The position numbers and the translations under genes are program-made. A stretch of 6,680 nucleotides of DNA. It comes from Candidatus Phaeomarinibacter sp. Its GTDB lineage: Bacteria > Pseudomonadota > Alphaproteobacteria > CGMCC-115125. The DNA lies in contig JANQMQ010000207.1 in assembly GCA_028279995.1 (NCBI GenBank), positions 1-6,680 on the forward strand. Reading direction: 5' to 3'. A model generated the notes under the pieces. It was given only the letters and a program-made list of their open reading frames with translations, did no database searches and was not told where the DNA came from. This document shows, in pieces, positions 1 to 4,851 of this stretch (within the stretch, counting starts at the first letter, position 1; each line of letters starts with the position of its first letter).

Positions 1-178
1 TGAGGGCATGCCCCATATGCAGGGAACCCGTCACATTGGGAGGTGGAATGACGATAGAATATGGCGTTGCACCAGCCGCCACGCGCTCCGGATCGCCTCC
101 CTTGAAGGCGCCGGTCTGTTCCCACTCGGCGTAGATGCGCGGTTCAACCGTCTGGGGCTGGAAAGTCTTCTCAAGCAT
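1..178 (-). CDS. valS: Valyl-tRNA synthetase, N-terminal fragment (cut by window edge)
   Basis: Cytoplasmic class I aminoacyl-tRNA synthetase that charges tRNA-Val with valine using ATP. Reading leftward from the ATG at 178-176 gives 59 residues before the window ends. Residues 45-59 read [15 protein letters not shown], the conserved ValS block carrying the class I HIGH signature in its HMGH form (residues 54-57), which binds ATP. The N-terminus (MLEKTF, then a YAEWE block near residue 16) also fits ValS. A weak AAGG lies about 12 bases before the ATG. The full enzyme would be roughly 900 residues, so only the very start of the Rossmann domain is present. The gene follows popZ on the same strand, but an intrinsic terminator lies between them, so it probably has its own promoter. 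Identification is firm; only completeness is limited. Confidence 0.96.
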   Translation of the reverse strand, partial: MLEKTFQPQTVEPRIYAEWEQTGAFKGGDPERVAAGATPYSIVIPPPNVTGSLHMGHAL

Positions 179-200
179 GGTGTGTCTTGACCTTGCCCGC

Positions 201-227
201 ACCTGTTACAGGGACCTGTTCACAGGG
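201..227. repeat. Two tandem short palindromes upstream of valS
   Basis: Two near-identical 13-14 base units stand head to tail: ACCTGTTACAGGG (201-213) and ACCTGTTCACAGGG (214-227). Each contains a palindrome with the same half sites, CCTGT and ACAGG, separated by 1 base in the first unit and 2 in the second. They lie 24-50 bases upstream of the valS start codon, between it and the popZ terminator. Paired palindromes in such a place could be a protein-binding operator or form leader RNA hairpins. I do not recognise a known regulator for them. The repeat itself is seen directly; the role is inference. Confidence 0.6.
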
Positions 228-239
228 GGGTCGTAAATG

Positions 240-297
240 AAAAAGCCGGTTCCGCTGCAAAGCCCGTATTGGCATTACAAGGGAACCGGCTGGTTTT
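240..297 (-). terminator. Rho-independent terminator after popZ
   Basis: A perfect 10-base inverted repeat, AGCCGGTTCC (244-253) and GGAACCGGCT (282-291), encloses a 28-base loop. Read on the minus strand, the second arm runs straight into a T tract (complement of A240-A244). This is the expected end for the popZ transcript, whose stop codon is about 50 bases upstream. A four-base T run on the plus-strand side (294-297) means it could also work weakly in the other direction. The loop is longer than usual for an intrinsic terminator. Confidence 0.75.
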
Positions 298-343
298 AAC
301 GCAAAGAGCCCCAATGACAACAAGGAGCCCGAAAACTACGTGA

Positions 344-1123
344 TTACCGCCGGCGACGGCGGCCTACGCGCTCCACTTCTTCTGCTACCGCAGCTTCGAC
401 AATGGCGGGAAGGTTGTCATCCAACCATTCCTTCATCATCGGGCGCAGGAGATCCTGAACGAGGCCTTCAAGTGTGCCTGATTCACCTTCACCTGAAACG
501 CGCATATCTGCGGAGAGACGGTCAAAAGCTGCCGTGGCTGCCGCCGTGGCTGCCGGCGACATCAGGCTGCCCGGCTCCGGCACGGGTTCCGTATTGGCAA
601 CCGGCACCGGTTCCGGCGCCACGACCGGGGCGGGCTCCGGCTCGGGGGCCGGTTCCGGCGTACGATCAATGGCCATCAGGTCACTGTCTTCCCCGGTGTC
701 GAACGGGTCGTCATCAGTAGGCCTTGCAGAGGAAACTGGCTCGGGTTCCGGTGCGGGCTCAGGTTCCGGCTCAGGCTCAGGCTCCGGTTCGGGCTCAGGT
801 GCTGCCGCTACTTCAGGCTCAGGCGCAGGTTCCGGCTCCGCCTCGGCAATATCAGTCAGCTCAAGGACGTCCTCATCCGCCCCATCGTCGTCTTCAACCA
901 TGAGGTCTTCGATCGGCGTGGCTTCCTCTTCGATGGCTGCCATCGGTTCCTCGGCAGGTGCGTCCGGGGCGCTTTCGGAAGGAGCGGCATCTACCGGCGC
1001 GTCATCGCTGCTCGCGGTCGCGCCTTCTGCGCCCTCCTCTTCTCCATCCTCGGAAATGATCCGACGGATGGAGGCGAGGATCTCTTCCATAGACGGTTCT
1101 TGCTGCGTGCCTTGTTCGCTCAT
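344..1123 (-). CDS. popZ: Polar organizing protein PopZ (DUF2497 family)
   Basis: PopZ self-assembles into a condensate at the cell poles that tethers the chromosome origin through ParB and recruits cell-cycle signalling proteins. The product is 259 residues. It starts [20 protein letters not shown], matching the Caulobacter PopZ N-terminal helix (residues 11-26, [15 protein letters not shown] core). A VLELTD motif follows near residue 86. There is then a long acidic proline-rich linker with (PE)n runs at about 96-129 and 155-181. C-terminal helices run from about residue 189: an alanine-rich one, then the oligomerisation block [20 protein letters not shown], ending in an arginine tail. I chose the ATG at 1123 because it aligns with known PopZ starts and has GGTGAG 9-14 bases upstream; an in-frame GTG at 1135 would add four residues. 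Caulobacter PopZ is about 177 residues, so the linker here is much longer. It lies between tolC and valS, a neighbourhood I recall from Caulobacter. Confidence 0.94.
   Translation of the reverse strand: MSEQGTQQEPSMEEILASIRRIISEDGEEEGAEGATASSDDAPVDAAPSESAPDAPAEEPMAAIEEEATPIEDLMVEDDDGADEDVLELTDIAEAEPEPAPEPEVAAAPEPEPEPEPEPEPEPAPEPEPVSSARPTDDDPFDTGEDSDLMAIDRTPEPAPEPEPAPVVAPEPVPVANTEPVPEPGSLMSPAATAAATAAFDRLSADMRVSGEGESGTLEGLVQDLLRPMMKEWLDDNLPAIVEAAVAEEVERVGRRRRR
737..838 (-). repeat. In-gene Pro-Glu coding repeat in popZ linker
   Basis: About 100 bases of popZ consist of degenerate six-base units (plus-strand GGYTCN-type) encoding alternating Pro-Glu with a few Ala, including one unbroken run of eight PE pairs. 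A second, looser PE/PAPE tract lies at about 581-661. The units vary at synonymous positions, so the array is old or under protein-level selection rather than a fresh slippage product. On the other strand it gives a long Ser-Gly open frame, which is a by-product. Confidence 0.8.
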
Positions 1124-1167
1124 CGTTTCACTCACCGCATCCCGCGCGCCGCGCGCTCAAACTGATT

Positions 1168-1199
1168 GGGGGCTGGTACTGGACAACGCGCCACCCCCC
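1168..1199 (-). other. Possible hairpin in the popZ leader
   Basis: GGGGGCTGG (1168-1176) and CCACCCCCC (1191-1199) can pair over nine positions with one mismatch around a 14-base loop. If popZ is transcribed from upstream of this site, its mRNA leader would carry this GC-rich hairpin about 45-75 bases before the start codon. No T run follows, so it is not an intrinsic terminator. A role in translation or mRNA stability is only a guess. Confidence 0.3.
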
Positions 1200-1215
1200 T
1201 CATGTGCACTATCGG

Positions 1216-1243
1216 GTTAAACCTATCTCAGCCGAATGGCCAA
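1216..1243 (-). promoter_or_regulatory. Weak candidate popZ promoter
   Basis: On the minus strand TTGGCC (1243-1238) and TTTAAC (1221-1216) are separated by 16 bases and lie about 95-120 bases before the popZ ATG, within the 250-base gap after tolC. Both boxes are poor matches to sigma-70 consensus. I found no clear TTAA-N7-TTAA CtrA site and no GANTC methylation site in the gap. No convincing tolC terminator was found either, so readthrough from tolC is possible. Confidence 0.25.
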
Positions 1244-1373
1244 TTAAAGGCAGCCCCCGACTAAATGACTGTCGTTTCCGCTCCAGTTTCGGCCACAAAC
1301 AGTTAACCCAAGCCTATTGGCGGCGGGAAAACATCAGCTGCCCGGATACGCCCGGCGCTGAGGGTATCGATGG

Positions 1374-2873
1374 CTAGAGCTGAGACGCTGCATCGGTGCC
1401 TGATTCGGGCGCGATCTCATCGGGCTCATCCGTCACGCCGTAGCCGAACCATTGACCGCTAACGTCGTCATAATTGGCTTCAGGTGCGTATATCTCGACC
1501 GGAAGTGCCAGATACGCCGCATTGAGCCGTCCGACTGCTGACAGAAGCTGATAGGCAGCCACATAGGCGTTGCGCTCGGACGTCACGAGAGCAACCCGGG
1601 AATCCAGCAGTTCCTGCTCCGCGTCGAGCACATCAAGCGTGGTGCGCGACCCGACCTGGGCTTCCTGCTGAACACCATCAAGCGCAATCTCGTTGGCGCG
1701 AACCTGTTCCCGGTCAGATGTGATCTGAGCATTGGCAGCCCGGTAGGCTTCCCAGGCACTTGCGACACCTTCTTCAACCGACCGAGTCGCTTCGCGAATC
1801 TGCAGCCGTGACTGGCTGTTCCGCTGTTTCGCCTGACGGATCTGACTGTAGACCGCGCCGGACTGGTACAGCGGAATTGTCAAACGACCGGTGACGGTTG
1901 CGGATTCAGAATTCTTCACCGTGGAGCTGGGATTGTCGGAATAGCTGTAATCCCCCTGCACGGTCAGTGTTGGCAACAAACTCCCCTTGGCATCCCGGAT
2001 GGCATGCCGCGTGGCTTCCTCACCGAAACGCGCAGCCATCAGTGCCGGATTGTTGGCAATGGCGATGGACAACGCCTCGTCTTCTGTTCCGGGAAGCGAA
2101 GGCAGTGGAGGTGCCGCCTCCAGCGTTCCGGGTGCGGATCCGACAATGCGTTCATACGCAGCGCGTGAGTTCGTCAGGTTTGCTTCGGCACGGATGAGCG
2201 CCGACTGGGAGCCGCTGAGCCGGGCTTCAGACTGGGCGACGTCCGTCCGCGTAATCTCGCCGACATCAAAGCGGTCCTGAGAGGCCTCAAGCTGACGCTG
2301 AAGAACAGCAACATTGTTGCGGTTGAGCTCCACTGTTGCCGTGTCACGTAGCGTATCCATGTACGCCGTAACAGCACTCAACAAGACGTCCTGCTCGGTA
2401 CTTGAGAGCTGGGCCCGTCCGGCGGCTACCTGGGATTTGGCCTGCCGTGTCTGGGCGATAGTACGTCCGCCACGAAACAGGTTCTGCTGCAATGTGACCG
2501 TCCCCGTATTGGATGTCCGGTCGTCCTTGCTGCTGGTCAGGCCCCCTAGTCCAGCGCCGGCATTGAGATCATTGTCGGTACTGGTGAACTGGCTCGTTCC
2601 CGTGGCTGACAGCGACGGACGCCAATTGCTGAGCGCCTGGGCGACACCTTCGTCTGTTGCGCGCAACTCGGCTCTTGCCGCCTGCAGGGTGGGGTTGGAG
2701 CCATATGTGGCCACCAGGGTGTCTTCCAGCGACTGAGCGGATACCGCGCCGATGCCACCGGCCAGGAAAAGTGACAGAGACAATGCCGCGACGGATACAC
2801 CGCCATGGAGCCGTTTTTTCAGGATTTCTGCCGAATAAATGCTCAAAACATCCCCCGCTGGTGCGTTTTGCAC
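1374..2873 (-). CDS. tolC: TolC family outer-membrane efflux/type I secretion channel
   Basis: Forms the trimeric outer-membrane beta-barrel and periplasmic alpha-helical tunnel used by type I secretion and drug-efflux pumps. The frame encodes up to 499 residues, usual for the family. An N-terminal signal sequence with a hydrophobic core at about 25-44 ends in AVSA, with likely cleavage before QSLEDTL. The family's two-fold internal repeat is visible: RFDVGEITRTDVAQSEARL (201-219) and GSRTTLDVLDAEQELLDSR (408-426) are equivalent helices. Barrel-type segments lie near 85-135 and 300-345. The C-terminus has LPVEIYAP and WFG, as in alphaproteobacterial TolC. The start is uncertain. The first in-frame start is GTG at 2873, without a visible Shine-Dalgarno site. 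TTG at 2846 has GGGGGA just upstream and gives a more normal signal peptide. No inner-membrane partner gene is present in the window, so the pump it serves is unknown. Confidence 0.93.
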   Translation of the reverse strand: MQNAPAGDVLSIYSAEILKKRLHGGVSVAALSLSLFLAGGIGAVSAQSLEDTLVATYGSNPTLQAARAELRATDEGVAQALSNWRPSLSATGTSQFTSTDNDLNAGAGLGGLTSSKDDRTSNTGTVTLQQNLFRGGRTIAQTRQAKSQVAAGRAQLSSTEQDVLLSAVTAYMDTLRDTATVELNRNNVAVLQRQLEASQDRFDVGEITRTDVAQSEARLSGSQSALIRAEANLTNSRAAYERIVGSAPGTLEAAPPLPSLPGTEDEALSIAIANNPALMAARFGEEATRHAIRDAKGSLLPTLTVQGDYSYSDNPSSTVKNSESATVTGRLTIPLYQSGAVYSQIRQAKQRNSQSRLQIREATRSVEEGVASAWEAYRAANAQITSDREQVRANEIALDGVQQEAQVGSRTTLDVLDAEQELLDSRVALVTSERNAYVAAYQLLSAVGRLNAAYLALPVEIYAPEANYDDVSGQWFGYGVTDEPDEIAPESGTDAASQL

Positions 2874-2895
2874 TCAAAGCTGTATATCTCGGACC

Positions 2896-2925
2896 TATAT
2901 AGGGTGCCGGTGGAAGCAGGTTCAA
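2896..2925 (-). promoter_or_regulatory. Sigma-70-type promoter of tolC
   Basis: On the minus strand TTGAAC (2925-2920) and TATATA (2901-2896) are 18 bases apart. Transcription would start near 2889, giving a leader of about 16 bases to the GTG at 2873 or about 43 bases to the TTG at 2846. The -10 box sits inside a palindrome, CCTATATAGG. Confidence 0.6.
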
Positions 2926-2939
2926 CACCCACACCGGCA
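2905..2939. promoter_or_regulatory. Inverted repeat overlapping the tolC -35 box
   Basis: TGCCGGTG (2905-2912) and CACCGGCA (2932-2939) form a perfect 8-base inverted repeat with a 19-base spacer. The proposed -35 box of tolC (2920-2925) lies in the spacer, and one arm falls between the -35 and -10 boxes. This is a typical place for a repressor site controlling an efflux channel. No regulator gene lies next to tolC here, so the binding protein, if any, is encoded elsewhere. Confidence 0.4.
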
Positions 2940-2942
2940 TCA

Positions 2943-2962
2943 TGGTGCCAAAAAGTGCACCA
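2943..2962. promoter_or_regulatory. Second inverted repeat upstream of tolC
   Basis: TGGTGC (2943-2948) and GCACCA (2957-2962) form a perfect 6-base inverted repeat around an 8-base A-rich centre, directly upstream of the tolC promoter (about position -54 to -73). It could be a second operator half or an activator site. Its arms share GGTG/CACC with the repeat at 2905-2939 but are otherwise different. Confidence 0.3.
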
Positions 2963-3073
2963 AACGTGTGTAAATTCCGTGATTTTCCGTTTCAAATCAC
3001 CGCCTGGACACACCTGTTACGCTCGCAGCGCCCGGTTGGTTGTCTGAATTACGTCAGAATTGGCCAGAACGGC

Positions 3074-3742
3074 CTAAAAAACGAACCCCTGGGGCTTGTC
3101 GAAGCCCGGAATTGGCGCGACTGCGGCACTGAATTCTGCCCGTGCGCTCGCTTCACCGCCGGTGGCTTCAAACACATGTGCCTTGCCGGCAAGGCCTGCT
3201 CCGATCACGCAGACGAGTTTTCCGCCGTCTTGAAGCTGCTTGCACAACTCCTCCGGAACATCGGGCAGAGCGCCGTCAACAATGATGGCGTCATACGGCG
3301 CCTGGTCCGGGCAGCCGGCCTGAAGTGGTCCTTCGATCACGGCAACATTGTCTGAGCCGGTGTCAATGAGGTTCTGACTTGAGCTGGCGACCAGCGTCGG
3401 GTCGCTTTCGAGTGCGACCACGGTTTCGGCCATTTTGGAAACCACAGCGGGTCCGTAACCAAGACCGGCGCCCACATAAAGCACCAGTGCATCCGGCGCG
3501 ATGTCGGCAAACTGCAGCAGGCGGGCCAGAACCCTGGGCTCCATGATGAAACGCTGGACGCCGTCGTCGGATGTGTGGATGACAAAATCTTCATCCTGAT
3601 AGGCGACAGAGCGTTTGGCGGCGGGAACGAACACTTCGCGCGGCGTCTCACCCATGGCCTGCAGCACAGCCTTGTCCGTCACATCGTTGGGACGTATCTG
3701 ACTTTCGATCATGTTGTAGCGGGCTGAAGCGAAATCGAGCAT
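3074..3742 (-). CDS. Protein-L-isoaspartate O-methyltransferase family protein
   Basis: A 222-residue cytoplasmic Rossmann-fold methyltransferase of the Pcm (PCMT) family, which methylates isoaspartyl residues in damaged proteins using S-adenosylmethionine. The N-terminus MLDFASARYNMIESQIRPND is typical of the alphaproteobacterial branch. SAM-binding motif I is VLYVGAGLGYGPAVV (88-102), the acidic post-I residue is in ALESD (110-114), motif II is YDAIIVDGALPDVPEEL (150-166) and motif III is QDGGKLVCVIG (171-181). The segment before motif I reads SDDGVQRFIMEP (58-69). Classical Pcm has GQTISQP there, which binds the isoaspartyl substrate, so activity on that substrate is doubtful. The frame is open up to 3913, but I chose the ATG at 3742 because it matches family starts and because a strong promoter at 3844-3816 lies downstream of the longer start. 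It precedes tolC, which has its own promoter. Confidence 0.88.
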   Translation of the reverse strand: MLDFASARYNMIESQIRPNDVTDKAVLQAMGETPREVFVPAAKRSVAYQDEDFVIHTSDDGVQRFIMEPRVLARLLQFADIAPDALVLYVGAGLGYGPAVVSKMAETVVALESDPTLVASSSQNLIDTGSDNVAVIEGPLQAGCPDQAPYDAIIVDGALPDVPEELCKQLQDGGKLVCVIGAGLAGKAHVFEATGGEASARAEFSAAVAPIPGFDKPQGFVF

Positions 3743-3815
3743 GGACCAAGCCTGACTGAAGAAGGTGCGGACCGGCTGATTGGAGGCCGGCGACGCCAAG
3801 ATAGCTGTAAGGCGC

Positions 3816-3844
3816 CTTATAGTCAGCGTCTTGGGGGCTGACAA
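3816..3844 (-). promoter_or_regulatory. Promoter of the Pcm-like gene
   Basis: On the minus strand TTGTCA (3844-3839) and TATAAG (3821-3816) are separated by exactly 17 bases, a very good sigma-70-type match. Transcription would begin near 3809, leaving a leader of about 67 bases before the ATG at 3742. This fixes the short start for the methyltransferase. It is divergent from the tRNA-Cys promoter, with the two -35 boxes about 50 bases apart. Confidence 0.7.
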
Positions 3845-3894
3845 CAAGCCAGTGTGGGCACCCGCACAGATAACAAACAGCACTTTTTCTGTGA

Positions 3895-3923
3895 TTGTTT
3901 GCCCGCGCACCATCTGCTATAGC
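3895..3923 (+). promoter_or_regulatory. Promoter of tRNA-Cys
   Basis: TTGTTT (3895-3900) and TATAGC (3918-3923) are 17 bases apart. The -10 box is embedded in GCTATAGCCC, followed by a C-rich stretch, as expected for stable-RNA promoters under stringent control. Transcription would begin near 3930, about 40 bases before the tRNA. The tRNA-Asn promoter at 4515-4543 has the same -10 block and spacing. Confidence 0.65.
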
Positions 3924-3970
3924 CCGCCCCCTTGGTCGGCGATACCGGTTTTGCCGGACGATCAGGGTGA

Positions 3971-4044
3971 GGCCACGTGGCGGAGTGGTTACGCACCGGA
4001 CTGCAAATCCGTTTACCCCGGTTCGATTCCGGGCGTGGCCTCCA
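3971..4044 (+). tRNA. tRNA-Cys (anticodon GCA)
   Basis: A complete 74-base tRNA with encoded CCA (4042-4044). Acceptor arms GGCCACG (3971-3977) and CGTGGCC (4034-4040) pair fully, and the discriminator is T, the expected base for tRNA-Cys. Anticodon GCA lies at 4003-4005 in the loop CTGCAAA. The T arm is CCCGG-TTCGATT-CCGGG. The D arm has a three-pair GCG/CGC stem. The outermost anticodon-stem pair is a C-T (C-U) mismatch; the other four pairs are sound. There is no clear intrinsic terminator after it: AACATC (4056-4061) and GATGTT (4074-4079) can pair but no T run follows. Confidence 0.96.
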
Positions 4045-4080
4045 ATCACTCCTGAAACATCAGAAGAAACAAAGATGTTA

Positions 4081-4383
4081 CTAGGCCGCTGTCTTGCGGT
4101 CTTCAGTAACATCTGCATTGGCGGCTTGTGCTTTCTTGGCTGCAGCACGGCGGCCGTACCAGACTTCAAAGCGCCGCCGCATCCGCCGGACGCGCCATGA
4201 GTCGACTGATAGAACAAGCAGCCCGAGCGGGATCATCCAGAAGCCGACGATCGGCAGGAAGCCCACCATGCCCATCAACACCAGCAAGACCCCGATCGCG
4301 ATCCGCACCGGTTTGGGACCGGGAATTCTGTAGGTCCGTCTGCCTAGTTTGATTCGAGCCATGTGGAAGGTCTGGTATCCCAT
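4081..4383 (-). CDS. Small two-helix membrane protein, function unknown
   Basis: A 100-residue protein. Residues about 27-45 (IRIAIGVLLV-type) and 46-60 (VGFWMIPLGLLVLSVD) form two closely spaced hydrophobic helices joined around FLPIVGFW. A basic segment, WRVRRMRRRFEVWYGRR (63-79), follows, then a charged Ala/Lys-rich tail. The GFWM-PLGLL-SVD followed by an Arg-rich stretch resembles small conserved alphaproteobacterial membrane proteins and, more loosely, the PGPGW family; I recognise no function. The positive tail suggests that the C-terminus is cytoplasmic. The start is uncertain: ATG at 4383 or ATG at 4362 (MARIKLG), neither with a good ribosome-binding site. It stands alone between two tRNA genes on the opposite strand and converges with tRNA-Cys. 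Confidence 0.75.
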   Translation of the reverse strand: MGYQTFHMARIKLGRRTYRIPGPKPVRIAIGVLLVLMGMVGFLPIVGFWMIPLGLLVLSVDSWRVRRMRRRFEVWYGRRAAAKKAQAANADVTEDRKTAA

Positions 4384-4427
4384 TGGTGGTTTGTGGCAGT
4401 GCCGCAGGGTCCCGCAACGAAGCGTGC

Positions 4428-4446
4428 CCTGTTGTATCCATACAGG
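4428..4446. repeat. Palindrome upstream of the small membrane protein gene
   Basis: Two nested inverted repeats are seen: TGTAT-CC-ATACA (4433-4444, perfect) and CCTGT/ACAGG (4428-4432 and 4442-4446). They lie about 45-60 bases before the ATG at 4383 on the minus strand, where an operator or promoter element would be expected. The outer half sites are the same as in the tandem palindromes near valS (201-227), but the spacing differs, so a shared regulator is doubtful. Confidence 0.3.
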
Positions 4447-4514
4447 TAGGCGGGAATATGGTCTGAGTTAACCCGAATAAAGGCAGTTTTCTTGAATTAT
4501 GACGAAATCGGGCT

Positions 4515-4543
4515 TTGCAACGCGTTAAGGGCTTTGCTATAGC
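4515..4543 (+). promoter_or_regulatory. Promoter of tRNA-Asn
   Basis: TTGCAA (4515-4520) and TATAGC (4538-4543) are 17 bases apart, with the -10 box inside GCTATAGCCC. Transcription would start near 4550, about 40 bases before the tRNA. It matches the tRNA-Cys promoter in -10 block, spacing and leader length. Confidence 0.7.
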
Positions 4544-4589
4544 CCTGCATCTCGCACGAACAGCTGACCAATGGCTGCTTCGTGAGTGT

Positions 4590-4665
4590 TCCCCGGTAGC
4601 TCAGTTGGTAGAGCAAGCGGCTGTTAACCGCTTTGTCGCTGGTTCGAGTCCGGCCCGGGGAGCCA
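4590..4665 (+). tRNA. tRNA-Asn (anticodon GTT)
   Basis: A complete 76-base tRNA with encoded CCA (4663-4665). Acceptor arms TCCCCGG (4590-4596) and CCGGGGA pair fully, and the discriminator is G. D arm GCTC/GAGC, anticodon arm AGCGG-CTGTTAA-CCGCT with GTT at 4623-4625, and T arm GCTGG-TTCGAGT-CCGGC are all well formed. A T run (4666-4670) and then a stem CAGGGG/CCCCTG (4671-4691) follow, but the T run is on the wrong side of the stem for a standard intrinsic terminator. Confidence 0.97.
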
Positions 4666-4838
4666 TTTTTCAGGGGCTTCCAACACCCCTGCTCACGGAC
4701 TGATCAAGCGCAACGCGAAAAACCATCTGTCTGACCGTCTTTAGAAGGGCAGAATTGGATGCAAGCTGCCGCAACATGTCGTGAGACGCTTTCGGACATC
4801 ATCATCCTTTACCCCGTCGCATGTGACCCGCTCCGTGC

Positions 4839-4851
4839 TAGACTTTTTGCA
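4839..4851 (+). promoter_or_regulatory. Candidate -10 box giving a leaderless ada-like mRNA
   Basis: TAGACT (4839-4844), within TGCTAGACT, is an extended -10 candidate that ends six bases before the ATG at 4851, so transcription would start at or next to the start codon. The best -35 candidates 16-17 bases upstream (around 4816-4822) are poor, as expected for a promoter needing an activator. The same TAG is an in-frame stop that blocks any longer reading of the gene. Confidence 0.45.

Noticed and set aside
474..1220. Long plus-strand open frame rich in Ser-Gly, opposite popZ
   Set aside because: It is the reverse reading of the Pro-Glu repeats and GC-rich codons of popZ. It has no recognisable domain, and popZ on the other strand has clear conserved ends.
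1136..1373. CtrA (TTAA-N7-TTAA) or CcrM (GANTC) control sites before popZ
   Set aside because: Several single TTAA half sites occur, but none is paired at the right spacing, and no GANTC is present in this gap.
3054..3073. GGCC-GTTCT-GGCC stem after the Pcm-like gene as a terminator
   Set aside because: The stem has only four pairs and the T run lies upstream of it on the minus strand, within the gene end.
3743..3913. 57-residue N-terminal extension of the Pcm-like protein
   Set aside because: The extension lies across a strong promoter (3844-3816) and does not resemble the family; the ATG at 3742 matches typical starts.
4056..4079. AACATC/GATGTT inverted repeat between tRNA-Cys and the small membrane protein gene as a bidirectional terminator
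   Set aside because: The stem is six AT-rich pairs with a 12-base loop, and no T run follows in either direction.
3971..4665. tRNA genes as integration sites flanking a mobile island
   Set aside because: There is no integrase, no repeated tRNA 3' end and no foreign-looking gene between or beside the two tRNAs.
4671..4691. CAGGGG/CCCCTG stem-loop after tRNA-Asn as an intrinsic terminator
   Set aside because: The T run precedes the stem on the plus strand and there is no T run after it on either strand, so it does not fit the standard form.
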